Source: Turnera subulata | Taxonomy: Eukaryota; Streptophyta; Magnoliopsida; Malpighiales; Passifloraceae | Assembly: GCA_028386065.3 (NCBI GenBank) | Contig: JAKUCV010000869.1 | Coordinates: forward strand, 79,900-143,899 | Length of the DNA: 64,000 bases | Direction: 5' to 3' | Shown here: positions 10,543-22,740 of the stretch, in pieces | Position numbering within the stretch: position 1 is the first letter of the stretch | Layout of the letters: each line of letters opens with the position of its first letter | Position numbers and translations under genes: made by a program | Notes under the pieces: generated by a model | The model's input: only the letters and a program-made list of their open reading frames with translations | What the model was told of the DNA's origin: nothing | Database searches by the model: none

Positions 10543-12044
10543 TTCGAATGAGCGGTTGTGGTTTGAAAGTAAGCTTCGTTGAAGGAATAAGAAAGCTCAT
10601 GCGGGTACGTACATGATTGATTATGAATGGGAGGGTTACTGTTGAACAAAAAAAAAATGAATGGGAGGGTTACCCGAAATGTATGAGGGCCTAAAATATC
10701 CACCACTTCGGTACCTCGTTAGTGCATTTGAGCCCAGCCCAGCCCAATCAGCTATAATGTTGGACTGTTTTTTTTTTGCTCAGATAATGTTGGGCTGTCC
10801 CATACATTATATACACATACATCTCTCAATCCTTAAACTAACCATGGTTAGCCTTATCCTATTTCTTTTTATTTCCTATCCCAATTTAGACCACACTATA
10901 TCCATCTCAGTTCAATGTGGAGCTTGTTCGCCAATTCCCATGTTAGACCTAGACTACCCGTGGGTAGTCTTATCGTCCCTAATAAAGTACTTATCTTTTT
11001 TATTTTTACAAATAACCATAGAGATGGTTAGAAATGAAAAATTCATGTCATCAAAACTCTGGTTTCTATTTTTGCAGTCCTGTCTTGGAATATGGGCACT
11101 TTCATGACTACTCTTTTTTTAGTTGCCAAACATATGTTATGAATTTTGTATTGAATAATTTGGATTGGATCAAGTTGCATATGTACTGACCGGACCGCAT
11201 TTATAAGAAATACAATAACGGTATTGTTTAAAAAATTTAATTATGGATTCAATCTCAACACAATTGAGATTGATGGTGGTTTTAGAGATGCAAATTCTGA
11301 TGTATATATATATAAAAAAACAATTAATTGTGAATGAGAATATTGGCACTTCCTTGATTTTTTTTTATTATTATTTTTAATCTTTTGCTGTTCATATAAC
11401 TTTCGGATCCAGAAACTCAAATAAGCCCATGATCCTAGACGGACTGTGCGGAGCTGATGCATCCCATCACTGTTTAGTCCTTTAATTAGTATATATTATT
11501 GTACATGTCTCTTCATCAATTAGCTTGGGCAGACATAAGCACGAAGTAACACGGGTCTTAAATATTTACTGCACTTCCTATTTGCATTGCTCGTTTTTAT
11601 TACAGGTTGTGCACTATCAAAAACGAGCTCAACGACAAGTCACAAAGCAGCCCCCTTGATCAAACTTTTTAATTCTACCTTTTTCTTTTAGTGAAAGTTT
11701 TGTTTCAAACTGTTTATCATTACTGCTGTGTGTTATTTTCAGCCTCAGGGTATTATCGAAAGAGAAAAATCGTCCTTAGGAATGCCACTCAAAACCAAAA
11801 TTTGGCCGACCTTCGATTATAACCTTAGACCATTCACAAAGCCGAATAGAACAGCCAGATGGACTACATCCAGTTCATCATATCTGCAGAGATTTTAGAG
11901 AAGCACCAGCAAAGCAATAAATGGGTGTATCGTTTGATATAATCGAGTTGATATCAAACCAATCTTCCTTGAAAGGACAATGACTTCCATGTCCTTAAAT
12001 ATTTTACAAAACCCACATGAAAAGTTAAAGACTTAAATCCCTAT
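10543..12044. other. Intergenic, 1.5 kb
   Basis: No gene or element supported. The stretch is AT-rich, with a tandem GAGCCCAGCCCAGCCCAA run near 10730. Confidence 0.55.
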
Positions 12045-13320
12045 TCAATTATCATCAACAGCAGGTGCAAAATTCTTCATTGACAGCCACTTCCTGATGC
12101 AGTCCACATGGTAATGTGCCCGCATTTCTTCATCGTCCCAACTTCTGCCATGTTATTGTACTCTTCCTGTCAATTGCAAACAAAGATGTGCAGGATTGTT
12201 AACAATCAATCCACAGAGATACAGGCACACTAACCACATCATTTTTATATCATTAAGAATCAGAAACTTGGAAAATTTTATGCTTTCTCATGCCATCCGA
12301 TCTAATTCATACATACTGCACCGCTCCAAGTCATCCTACCAATGGAGATGAGGAAAAAGTCCATATAAAAGGAATCATATCCATTAATCACAATTCTGCA
12401 CTTGAAGAATAAATTATCTTACAGCTTCGAGTCTAGTAAGATGGTAATAGCTACCATGGCAGGATTCAGAATTACTTACGAGGCAGATGACACAAGGCAA
12501 TTGCTCCTGGTTCACACTAGAGAACGGCCATACTGCCAAGCACATTACAATCACATCTTCTGACAGGTCCAGTATTGACATTCCCAATCCTGTCCCCTAG
12601 AGCAAGTAGTTCCTGCACAAAGAGAATGCAGTCATATTTTTCAAGTCAGGAAGGATAGGTGAAAAATTGGTGAAAGGAGTCATTTCTTAACGATACCCAA
12701 CCTCATAGCTCATGCGATCAACATCTAGTCTCATGTCCCTGTACTGATCAAAAACAAATCTCTGGAACCATATGAATATGACCGTTCTAACACCATGTCA
12801 CCCTGAAAAGAAGTAAAACAGATTTGAGAAAAGACAAGAAAAAAATAACAAATTGACTATCATGCTGTCTCTGGAAAGGCCAAACCAATCAGAAAATTCA
12901 GACGCCCTTATTTAGAGCACAAGCTCAAAACATTTACTTCAAACAGTAATAGCTACCCAAGTTGTTATCTCCATAGCCCCCAAACACATCAAGATTGACA
13001 ATCACTCACCTCAGATCCCAACCTGTCGTGGGGGTGCCTCGCATTAGCTACTCGAGTTGGCTTCTAAGTCAAGTCTAGATCTCATTCTCATGTTTCTAGA
13101 GTAGTCTTCACCATTAATTGAAAGGCTTGTACCCATATGAGAAGGCAAACTAGAAGATCCTAAAGAGTAATTTATATTATGAGAAGCTGAAATTCAAAAG
13201 TACTGGATGAAAGCAATATGGCTCTGCCTATGAGAAGTTGCACCAGCATCCAGTGAAACAGGATGGTGAGTTACATAAGAGGTTGAGCAATAGGGGCCAC
13301 AAAGAAATAAACCTACAACT
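12045..13320 (-). pseudogene. RING-H2 E3 ubiquitin ligase relic (MBR/HIP1-type)
   Basis: Degenerate exons are readable on the minus strand. About 13310-13050 is a Ser-rich piece with stops (LGSSSLPSHMGTSLSING). About 12775-12712 reads QYRDMRLDVDRMSYE. About 12612-12480 reads ELLALGDRIGNVNTGLSEDVI and then PCVICL. About 12170-12045 reads EEYNNMAEVGTMKKCGH, then, after a frame break, HVDCIRKWLSMKNF and a stop at 12045-12047. This order is that of plant RING-H2 ligases such as MBR1/MBR2/HIP1, where DMRLDIDNMSYE-ELLALGERIG precedes the RING. The frame break inside the RING and the loss of the last Cys pair (the C-P-x-C position reads A-P-A) indicate a dead gene. Confidence 0.75.
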
Positions 13321-13983
13321 TGAAGAGGATCATTGATGTCAGCAACAGTCACATCTTAGGTGGTCGGTCACCTATTTATACACTCGCTAGCGCTTGAGTT
13401 TTAAAATATGTATGGAGTGTTCTTTGGACATAAACCTACAACTTGAAGCGGAGGCAAGGCAAGCCAACAGAAGAAACGCATAGAACTTTTAAGATTTATT
13501 ACTCCAGAAACCAACATATTATCATGTAGGTGTAACCCACCCACCTCTCATCCGGAGGAGGCCACCCTTCGGCTGTGGCCAAAACTGCAAGAACTAACTT
13601 CTTCCTTCCAAGACAAATTTCATTAAACATTGCATTATGTACTACTTCCACAAGGACAGCCTAACTCAAATTGCTTCACCACCAGGGGCTTACAAGTCAC
13701 AATCCAGCTCTTGACGTTCTCAGGCAAAAAATAAACAAGGAATTTTTAGATATCACTTCGCGCAAGCATTTCATTCATCCAATCCCCGGCGTGCGTTGAC
13801 CAAGAATCAAAACATCCATAACATACATGAAATGAAATAAATGAAGCAAACCAAACCAATACCAAAAGATAGCAAACATATTGAGAGATAGCAAACATTA
13901 ATATTATAAAAACAAACATGATAGAAGGTTTGTGCTTGGACTACTACTGCACACCATATACAGAGCCAAAAAAAACCCTACTA
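13321..13983. other. Intergenic
   Basis: About 0.66 kb with no recognised feature. It should contain the 3' end of the minus-strand cystatin-like gene. Confidence 0.55.
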
Positions 13984-14215
13984 TTAGTTAGGCTTCACCC
14001 TAACATGAGTTAGGGTGATTAGATAATCTGTTTGTGTGATGAGATAATCTCTGGAGTTCACGTGCTGAGCCAAGGCCATAGCCTGAAAGGTCTGGGGAGG
14101 CTGGTTGGCAGCAGACTTGTCTCTGGCAGTGAATGTGAAGAGGTAAAGATCAGTCCAGTGATGGTACACATTCGCTCGCACAACTTCCACAAGCTCATGC
14201 TCCCTCTTCTGCGAA

Positions 14216-14246
<31 letters not shown>

Positions 14247-14977
14247 CAAATCATTCGTTGATTTACTCGGATCATACCCAGCAGAGCAGCATACATAACA
14301 TAACATAACATGAGATCCTATGATCCCATTCCAACAAAAAAGGGGCCAATTAATTAATAACTAGATTAGTAATCCAAAATGGGTAAGAAAGAAAAACCTT
14401 TATTTTCTGGATTATCCCCACAGCAAAACGGGCACACCCCCTGAGTAGTTTTGTGCTTGGATTAGTGGGCTCGATCACGAGACCATAATCAATCTCGAAA
14501 GGGGGCATCGAAACTTCATAACCCTAGAATTATTAGGGGCCAAAATCATGTCAGTTACAAAATTAAATTAGACGCACCAACCATCAAAAAGGAGAAAGAA
14601 AAGAATTAAAATTAATAAAAACCAACCTGGGATTTGCGGAGTTGCTCGTAGTAGCCACAGCTAGTGAGTTTTTCACGAAGATCGGGTACATGTACATGAC
14701 GCCTTTCGAATTCCTTCATAAATTTGTCGTCCACTGGACGCCCAAGATTTCCGGTCAAGAACTTGAGCCTTGGTGCCCGATCTTTCTCCTCCACTGGACG
14801 CCTAGAATTTCCGATGAAGCTGACCCCTCGTACCAGATCTTCCTCCACATACTTTTCCCATTCTGCTTTTAATATAAAAGAAAGCGAAGGTGAAGGTGAA
14901 GGTGAAGGTGAAGGTGGAGATGGAGGAGACTCGGCCTTCGCTGCTGCCTTCCTTCTTCTTTGTGAGTTCTTACCCAT
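13984..14977 (-). CDS. Cystatin-like-fold plant protein, 3 exons, 233 aa
   Basis: Exons 14977-14627, 14523-14398 and 14208-13984 are joined by GT-AG introns in phase 0. The N-terminus is Lys/Arg-rich (MGKNSQRRRKAAAK) followed by a Ser-Pro repeat encoded by a GAAGGT-type hexanucleotide array. A middle region holds two related SFIGNSRRPVEEKDRAP / FLTGNLGRPVDDKF blocks. The last exon reads EHELVEVVRANVYHHW, then LYLFTFTARD, then PPQTFQAMA. This helix-strand-strand order with a final Q-T-F-Q-A strand is that of plant cystatin/monellin-like domains (UPF0725/DUF626-type groups). No cystatin Q-x-V-x-G loop is seen, so protease inhibition should not be assumed. The open exons and clean junctions suggest a working gene. 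Confidence 0.72.
14886..14915. repeat. Hexanucleotide tandem repeat (GAAGGT)5
   Basis: Five perfect GAAGGT units. On the minus strand they encode the Ser-Pro dipeptide repeat of the cystatin-like protein, so length variation would stay in frame. Confidence 0.9.
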
Positions 14978-15275
14978 CGCCGCCTACCTTCTTTGCGTGC
15001 GCCTCTAATCTTGAATGAGCCCCAGACCTTCAGATTTGTTTTAGTTTATATAAGATATTTAGGAGAACCGGCCCGGTGAGGCGGTGAGGAATTCTCCGTG
15101 AGGCGGTGGTGACCCAACGACCCTATTCTTTTTTCTCTCTCTCTCTCTTTTCTGGGTTTGACCGCCGATTAGCTCTAGAAACCCGCGATCGGATGGTTCG
15201 ACCGCCAATTACCTTCCCAGGTTTAATAACCTTTTTGTGCATATTTTATTGTCAATCTATGCTAGCTTTGTTATA
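14978..15275. other. Intergenic, upstream of cystatin-like gene
   Basis: Contains a CT microsatellite near 15134-15150. No other feature is visible. Confidence 0.5.
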
Positions 15276-15446
15276 AATGAATACAAATACAAATACACTG
15301 CCCCAACAATTGTTTGCGTTGTGTGAAAAATTAACTGGAAATTTTAGCATAAATTGTTACAATTTAAACAAAAGTCTATATAAAACAGACCAACAGGTTT
15401 TTATTTTATTTTTTTAAAAAAAAGAGAAAAAACATTAGAACCAAAC
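15276..15446. repeat. Third copy of the TMEM70-eEF1A intergenic segment (left part)
   Basis: The AATGAATACAAATACAAATAC start, the CCCCAACAATT block, the GTGAAAAATTAACYGG block and the TTTTAGCATAAATTG block all recur at 8999-9110 and 32970-33050. The copy is cut by the LINE at 15459 and resumes after it at 30300. Confidence 0.75.
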
Positions 15447-15688
15447 AATAGCACAGAATATTATGGATTTAAGTATAACCACTATGCTTTCTTCCTCTAA
15501 CTTTCCTCCCCTGCCACCCTCCCTTGTTCCCCCCCTCCGAGCCTTTAGATCTTACTCGTCGGGTTTCCCACTCTGCTTCAGGCGTGGTCCTTGTACGTCC
15601 AGAAGTTGCAATCCAGAACACTAAAGTCATTGATGTAGTACCGCGCTTCTTGCAGTCATTCCCAAGTCTTCTATGGACTTGATTGAAG

Positions 15689-16374
15689 CAAATATGGTGC
15701 ATATGGGTTTCGTGTGTGCTCCTTGCGAGACTGTCTGATTTTGAAAGTGTTAAGGTATGAGGTTGGATATAAGGCGTTGCATTCTCGTCTGATTACCATC
15801 TGGAAGCCTTCTGGTCACTTTGAGTTGTTGGATTTGGGGTTTTGTTTGTTTTCTGTCTCGGTTGTCTAATAATGAGGATGTTGAGCGAGTTATTACTCGT
15901 GGTCCTTGGTTAATTCATGGCCATTATATTATCGTCCGACAATGGTTCCCTGCCTTCCGCCCCGAGAAAGATGTCATTGATCGAACTCTGACGTGAGTGC
16001 GTCTTCTTGGTCTCCCTTTAATGTACTATGATGATGATCTCTTCGATGCTATTGCTAGGGGTATTGGTGTTCCTAGGCGCATCAATTCAAATGCCTTCTC
16101 AGTCTCACGTGCTCTCTATGCATGTATGTGTGTCGAAATAGATTTGAAGGATGCTTTGGTTTCGGATGTTACTATTCGTGATGAGTTGTTCAAAGTTCAG
16201 TATGAAGGTCTGTATGTTATTTGTCTCTCTTGTGGCAGGTACGGTCATCGTACTGGAGTATGCCCTACACCTAGTCCTTACGGCCATCGAGTAACTATCA
16301 TTGATCCGGATGATCCGGGGATTAACCCTGTTGGTTGTGTTCATATGAACAAGATTCTGGAGGAGTTCAACTAA
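15689..16374 (+). pseudogene. LINE ORF1 relic (DUF4283-like plus CCHC zinc knuckle)
   Basis: Broken frame. ITRGPWLIHGHYIIVRQW and FRPEKDV (about 15890-15975) match the DUF4283-type nucleic-acid-binding region of plant LINE ORF1. After a stop near 15993 an open part (15997-16374) reads LPLMYYDDDLFDAIARGIG and the knuckle CLSCGRYGHRTGVC, a C-x2-C-x4-H-x4-C. Expected role: RNA binding in the retrotransposition particle. Confidence 0.8.
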
Positions 16375-17062
16375 TCTAAAAAAGGTTTGGTGAGTGGATG
16401 ATTGTGGGTAAGCAGAGTAGGCCGGTGCGGCCGCGGCGTATACCAGAGGGACATAACAGTTCTGGTGAGGGAACACATAACCGTTATTCGGTTTTGGAGT
16501 AACATGCAACGCTTTCTGATGTTCTGCGGGCTGCACCTTACACTTTTACTGTTGCTGATGTGGAAAAAGTGGTGGCACCTCGTGTCAAGCGTGTCCGGGC
16601 TGAGAAGGGTGCACAATCTGACCCAAATTCCTCTCTCGGGCTTCTTAATTCTAAAGCAAAAGGTAAGGGTAAGGTCAACTCATCTGGCCCAACAGTTTCA
16701 TCTAATTGACCCAGCCCAGCCCACCCGTGTTGCCTTCAGTGATAATACCTGGTCCTTCTGTGTTGTCGACCATGTCTGCTACTAAGTCTTCTCTTTCTGT
16801 TTTCCTTGTGGTCTCTAAGTACGTCTATGTTGCACCTGTGTCTTCTTCTTCGCCTGTTATGCCTTTCCCTGCCGTCACTTCCCCGTTACCCATACATTCT
16901 GTAGTTTCTCGGTTCCCCCGGATGGAGCTCTCTTTAATCCATCTTCCCCTTGTTCACCTTGTATCTAGTTCTTCCTTGCCGATGGAGAAGGATCAAGTTT
17001 TGGCTGATTCTGTGGCGTCTTACTCTTTGTGAGCTTGTGGTCTTTTTTCCTTAATTTTTCTG

Positions 17063-17474
17063 ATGATGAAAATTATTTTTTGGAATTGCCGTGGTGCTGG
17101 GAACAGGGAGTTCTCTCATTGCTTTTGTGTTTTGTGTGCTCAAAATAACCCTGATGTGGTATTCTTGTATGAAGTCCGAATTTCAGGGGATCGGGCGGCC
17201 AGAAAGTCTTTAAGTTTTGGGTTTGATTCAGATGTGCGGTTAGACCCGGTGGGTTTTTCAGGCGGTATTTGGGCATTGTGGCACAGTCACTATGTTACAT
17301 TATCTCAAGTTGCCCTCGCTCTCAGTGTTTTACTTTTGATATGGCTACTCTTGGCGGGATGTCTTGCTTCTGCACAGCAGTGTATGCCAGTCCAAATGCA
17401 TTATATCGTTCCTCTCTTTGGGAACTTCTAGCTGGTCTTTCTATTGGGCAGATTGGGGCTTGAGTTTTAATGGG
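17063..17474 (+). pseudogene. LINE ORF2 endonuclease (EEP) domain, N-terminal part
   Basis: Starts KIIFWNCRGAGNREF, the hallmark first strand of the apurinic-type endonuclease of plant L1 elements, followed by NPDVVFLYEVRISG. The domain is cut at 17474 by the MULE and continues at 29325. Confidence 0.85.
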
Positions 17475-18140
17475 GGATCAAAGCCTTGTTTCATCCCTGT
17501 ATTAGGCTTGAAAGTTAGAATTCATCCATGTGTAGGATTTTGGCTTTTTTTCATCCTTGTGTTCACCTATTTTGGTCTGTTTTGGTCCCTCTCACTAGAA
17601 TCCGGTAAAAAATGCTGACGTGGCAAATTTTCCGGTGCCACATCAGCTTTGTGAGCCCCACATGTAAGAGTTTAGCCCAAAACCGACCCAGAATCCACCC
17701 AACCCATCTATTCCACCTGATTGATCCGGTTAGCGAATTTTAAATTTACAAAAATGTCCATGCCCCATTACCGTTTACAAAAATATTGGGATAATTGCAC
17801 CCCGAGTCCTATAACTTTTCTCCAAATCCCATTTGAGTCCTATAACTTCCAAACAATCGATCTGAGTCCTATAACTTCTAAAAATAACACCAAATGAGTC
17901 CCCGTCCACGATTCCGTTAAATTTTCTATTATCTTTAAGAACTTTTAGTCCCTATAAATATATATAATATTATTTTAGTCCTTATAATTTTCAAAAATTT
18001 TTGTTTGAATCCTTTAAAAAATAATAAAAAATAAGAAAGGAGGACTCAAACAACTAAATGCACATTATTACATATATTAGAATTTAAGGTTACGAATTTA
18101 GGATAAAAAATGAAGTAGTAAGCCAAACATACTAAATCCT

Positions 18141-18578
18141 AACATCGTAAATTCTAAACCCCAAAACCAAAAACACCAAATTCAGAAATTTTAAATTTTA
18201 TATCATAAATCTCTAAATTTTAAATCTTAAAAACCTTAAACACTAAACCATACATCCTAAAATCCTAAACTCTAAAACCAAAACCCTAAATTCTAATCTC
18301 TAAAAATCTTAAACCCTCATTCTTATATCGTAAATCCTAAAAACCAAAAACCTTAAACTCTAAACCCAAAAATATTAAAACACTAAATCCTAAATTCTAA
18401 ATCCTAAAGCTCAAAATATTAATTCTTATACACTAAAAACTCAAACACTAAACCCTAAAATCCTTAACTTCATATCATAGACCTCTAAACTCTAAATCCT
18501 AAAAAACTTAAATCCTAATTTTTAAACCCTAATAACCTATAATCCTAAAATTTAAATCCCAAAATTTTAAACCCTAAA
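18141..18578. repeat. Degenerate telomere-like (CCCTAAA) repeats, left block
   Basis: Variants of TAAACCCTAAA, TAAATCCTAAA and similar run through MULE-B up to the solo LTR. The block on the other side of the LTR (22223-22740) continues it. Confidence 0.8.
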
Positions 18579-21500
18579 TGAAACGCCCAGACCTAAATTC
18601 ACCCATCTAACAGTAAGTACAGCAAACAGTACCACCACGTGGCCAACATATCATAAGAGCATGAACACATATTAACAAAAAGGACAAATAGTCAATCAAG
18701 ATCACAATCTCGTCACCTTGTGGGACATCAACATTTGCACAGCGGAAGCATTTCTAGATATTCTGTAACATTTTATATGCAAGACACAATGCATGCTATT
18801 GGATCCGAGTCTTGTCCGAGGTGACGCCACAGCCGCCGGTAGGCAAACCTAACCTGCAAGAACTGTGTGAGGGGTGAGACCAACCACTGTCTCACCGATA
18901 AACAAATAAACCCCTAGTATACATACAACCGCAAATACACCCAAGCCAACACAGACAACAATAGAAGCACAGCAAGCACACACATAGTATCGATATCAAC
19001 TTACCTGTACTAACTACACGTCAGACTTCTCATGGTTAAGCTAGTCTCATAAACTCACCGACACTTGACGATAGACTTACCAATTTTATTATTAGGGCCC
19101 TGTCACGTAATAAGTATTGGCCGTGCCTGGTAGCCAGGTTAGCTAACCCCAGGGTACTCCCCGTTAATCTATAAATATCACAAATCATATCACAAATAAC
19201 CGAGTCCCGCAGTCCTCGGCGGAAGTCCCGCAGTCCTTCCTATAACAAATCAACTGAGTCCCGCAGTCCTCAGCCGGGAGTCCACGCAGTCCTCCCTATC
19301 ATATCACAAATCACAGGGCGACTACCTTCTGGCCGTACCAATACCTGTCACGTGACAACCTAGATGTCTAGATATTATTACCACCGTTTATTATTATTTC
19401 TTATTCCACGGTCCAACAGTAACTCATCATATTCACGTTCCCGAGCAGGCTATCAGCCTCACAGCTCCTCTGGGAAATCCAATCACAATGTCAAAATACC
19501 GGGTCACTGTCACTAATAACTCAATACCTCGTATCTCGTATGGTCATCACAATACACACATCAACATCACAGAGTTCAATAATCAACCACAGTAGTCATG
19601 AACACATAGCAATAAGCACAACAGCAGCCACCAATGACATGACAGGTATAACAAGATAACAATCAAACAAACAACCGGGGTATCACGGGCAGCATACCGA
19701 AGTTTATAAGTTTATATCCTCACCTGGTACTCCAGAAAATTGACATCCGATTAAGCCTCGATGTTCCTATATTTAAAGCAACAGAAATCACTTACAATGC
19801 GCAAACAAGAATGACCATGCAAGATACCGGTTTTAGAAATTATTATACGACTTGTCTTGTACCAAATCTAATTTTATTGTTTCCTTAATTTTTCTTTATT
19901 TTGAGATTAGCCTCTTTATTCGATATACCAATTATACTTAATTTCGAATTTAAATCGAACCGAGCTTAAAACCGAACCCGAGCATCCAAGCCGATATTCC
20001 GGCCCATTAGATGCTCGTGTCAAATACATACTCATTAGGTAAGTTATGTATAACCATATATTTTTATAGTCGATACTATTTTGGTCATTTGAAGTAAATA
20101 TAATACAATAAATACATATATGCATATAACCGATAGTGTAAGATAATAATATCATTGTTACGTTAGTAAATTACTTCCGGTAAATTAACAATCCTGGCAT
20201 AGCCATAAAATAGATTTTGTATGGTTTATGTAAAAGACTTATAAATATGTAGTTAAGTCCAAATAGAACAATATCATTTTTAATCCGTAAATTAATTGCT
20301 AATTACTTAATTACATGTATATATATGCTAAAAGAGGTAATTATTATAAATTGTATGTATTCTTAGTAAGTCACATACGACCGTATGTATGTATATACAT
20401 ATTCATATATTTATAAAGATAACAACCGTAAATAAACTAAATTCAAATTTATCATCATTATTTTTATCCAAGTTGTTTCCTTGATAATATATACTTTCCT
20501 AAAATGATTATTATTAATAACTATTATTTATTATACTTCCAGATTATTGATATGTATTTATTTCCGTATAATATAGATTCTACTAACTAAATTCAGTATT
20601 TTTCTTTCCTATTTTCGGACTGGGCTAGACCAAGCCTTGGTCCAATTCAAAATTTTCACCAGTGCCAGGCCCAGGTGTAGAGCCCAACACGCTAAGCCCA
20701 GCTAACCCATCTGATTTCAACCCAGGCCCTAATAAACCCTTAACCCACAAAACATTCCCAAGCCTAACCCATATACAATCCGGCCCAAGCTAAACAAAAC
20801 CTAGCCCAACTAAACCAAACCTAGCCCAAACCTACTCTACCCTAATCCACCCAGCATATGTCTTCTTCTTCAACTCACCTTGGTGGGTGGTCGACGGCGG
20901 CGGCAGCAAGGAGATGACGAGCGGCGGCACGAGCTGGAGGAAGCGAGGAGGAAGACAAGGCACCAAAATGGCCATCCGAGTACTCCATTCTCACGGCCAC
21001 AGATCCGTCCAAAGCATCCCTCAACCACCATCTCAACACAACCAACAGAAAATCACAATCCCAACCAACATAACCAAAATCAAACAACCACAGAGGAGGA
21101 GACAAGCTCGGCAACAGTGCCTTACCCCGACGGCGGTGCGATGCGAACGGAAGGCGACGCGACGCGATGAGGAAGACGATCGGCGCGGGCTTCCTGCGAC
21201 GTAGTGGAGGCGGCACGGTGAGCGGGCTGAGGCGAGGTGACCAGCACGAGCTCGGCTCGGTCACGGGCTGCAGGGGAAGGGAAACACGGCGAGGAGGAGT
21301 GCGGCGATGTCTGGGTGCGGCCGGCTGCACGATCCGGTGCTTCGTCGTTGGGAGCGCGGCGGTGGTTGCGCGGGAAGAAGGAGAAGATGAAGAAGAGATG
21401 GTGGAGGTGATTCGGATGGTGGCAGCGGCGGCGAAGGGTGGTGGGGGAAGGAAGGAGGAAAGGAAAGAAAGAAAAAGAAAAAGAAGGGGAGAGAGGGAGA

Positions 21501-22222
21501 AAGGGAGATGGTGCTGTGATGGTGTGTGATGGTTCGGTGGGGTGGAGAAGAGGATATGGAGAAGAAAAGAAGGAAAAAAAAATCAAGAATAGGAAAGGAG
21601 GAGGAAGAATAGGGAAGAGAGGTAGTGGGGAAGGAAAAGAAAAGAAAAGTAAAAAGAAGAAAAAGAAATCCGAAAGAGAAAGAAAAAGAAAAGTGAAAAA
21701 AAAGAAAAATGAATGGGAAAATAAGAAAAAGGAAGAAAAATGAGAAAAGTAGGGAAAAGAGGAATAAGACAAGGGAGGTTGGCCCGGGAGAGAGAAAAGT
21801 CGGGTCCCAATGTCGGAAAGTTTTTAGCCTGAGAATAGACCAAAATGCCCTCACGTTCCACTTTTGATCCATTAACGTTATAGGGGCATTTTCGTCTTTC
21901 CGAAATTCGTCCCGGTTCCGAAAATACGACTTGGGCTCGGAAAATTCGATTTATTCTCCTGAGCGTCGTCCAAGTCTCGGAATTGAAAACCGAGGCTCGG
22001 TTAGCCGTGTAGAATTCTCGGAAGTTAATTCCGAGGCTCGGTTACACAGATACTCCCAAACGTCGTATGTCCTTGGCGATCCAAACGGAGCTCGGTTACT
22101 CCCGGTAAAATTCGGAAAACTCGGTGCGGTAGAATTCTCGGTTACAACGATAAAATCTATTTACCGTTGTAAGAGTTAAAATGACTCGGTAAAATCTCAA
22201 AAATTTTACCCAGGTCGTTACA
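18579..22222 (-). mobile_element. Solo LTR, 3.64 kb, Ty3-like family 1
   Basis: Starts TGAAACGCCC and ends GGTCGTTACA, flanked by the 5-bp duplication CTAAA (18574-18578 and 22223-22227). It is alignable along its length with the LTR at 51362-54997 (3,636 bp). Internal landmarks shared with that copy: GAGTCCCGCAGTCCTC repeats (about 19200-19290), an AT-rich middle and a long purine-rich tract (about 21340-21770). There is no internal region or second LTR, so this is the product of LTR-LTR recombination. Orientation follows the complete relative, which reads on the minus strand. Confidence 0.9.
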
Positions 22223-22740
22223 CTAAACCCTAAATTCTTATCCAAAAAATATTAAACCCTTAATCATAAAAAACCTTAAAACCTACACCCTAACACCCTA
22301 AATCATAAACCCTAAACCCTAAAACCCTAAACCCTAAACCCTAAACCCTACACCTAAAACCCTAAAACCTAAACCCTAGATCCTAAAATCCTAAACCCTA
22401 AACCCTAAAATCCTAAACCCTAAAACCCTAAACCTTAAAACCCTAAAACCCTAAACCCTAAACCTTAAACCCAATAAGACTAAGAATCTAGTATTTAGAG
22501 TTTAGAATGTAGGATTTAGGATTAGAGTTTAGGATTTTAGGATTTTTGGTTTAGGGTTTAACATTTTAAAATTTAAAATTTAAATATTTAGGATATAAAA
22601 TTGAGAGTTTTGTAATTTATTATTTTTGGTTTTTGTATTTAGGGTTTAGAATTTACGATTTTAATATTTAGTATTTCCAACTTACTACTTCACTTTGTAT
22701 CCTAAATTCTAAATCCTAAAGGCTAATATATATAGAGATA
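22223..22740. repeat. Telomere-like repeats, right block with strand switch
   Basis: 22223-22475 reads as CCCTAAA-type repeats, several nearly perfect (AACCCTAAACCCTAAACCC near 22310-22345). From about 22490 the complementary TTTAGGG-type reading takes over (AGGATTTAGG, TTTAGGGTTT). The switch near 22475-22490 is the centre of the foldback. Confidence 0.85.

Noticed and set aside
20875..21872. Long minus-strand Ser/Pro/Phe-rich frames (also 53859-54671)
   Set aside because: They lie in the purine-rich tract of the family-1 LTR; composition alone keeps them open, and the two LTR copies do not conserve one frame.
22223..22475. CCCTAAA repeats as a chromosome end
   Set aside because: Degenerate, only about 0.25 kb, inside a MULE and flanked by ordinary sequence on both sides.
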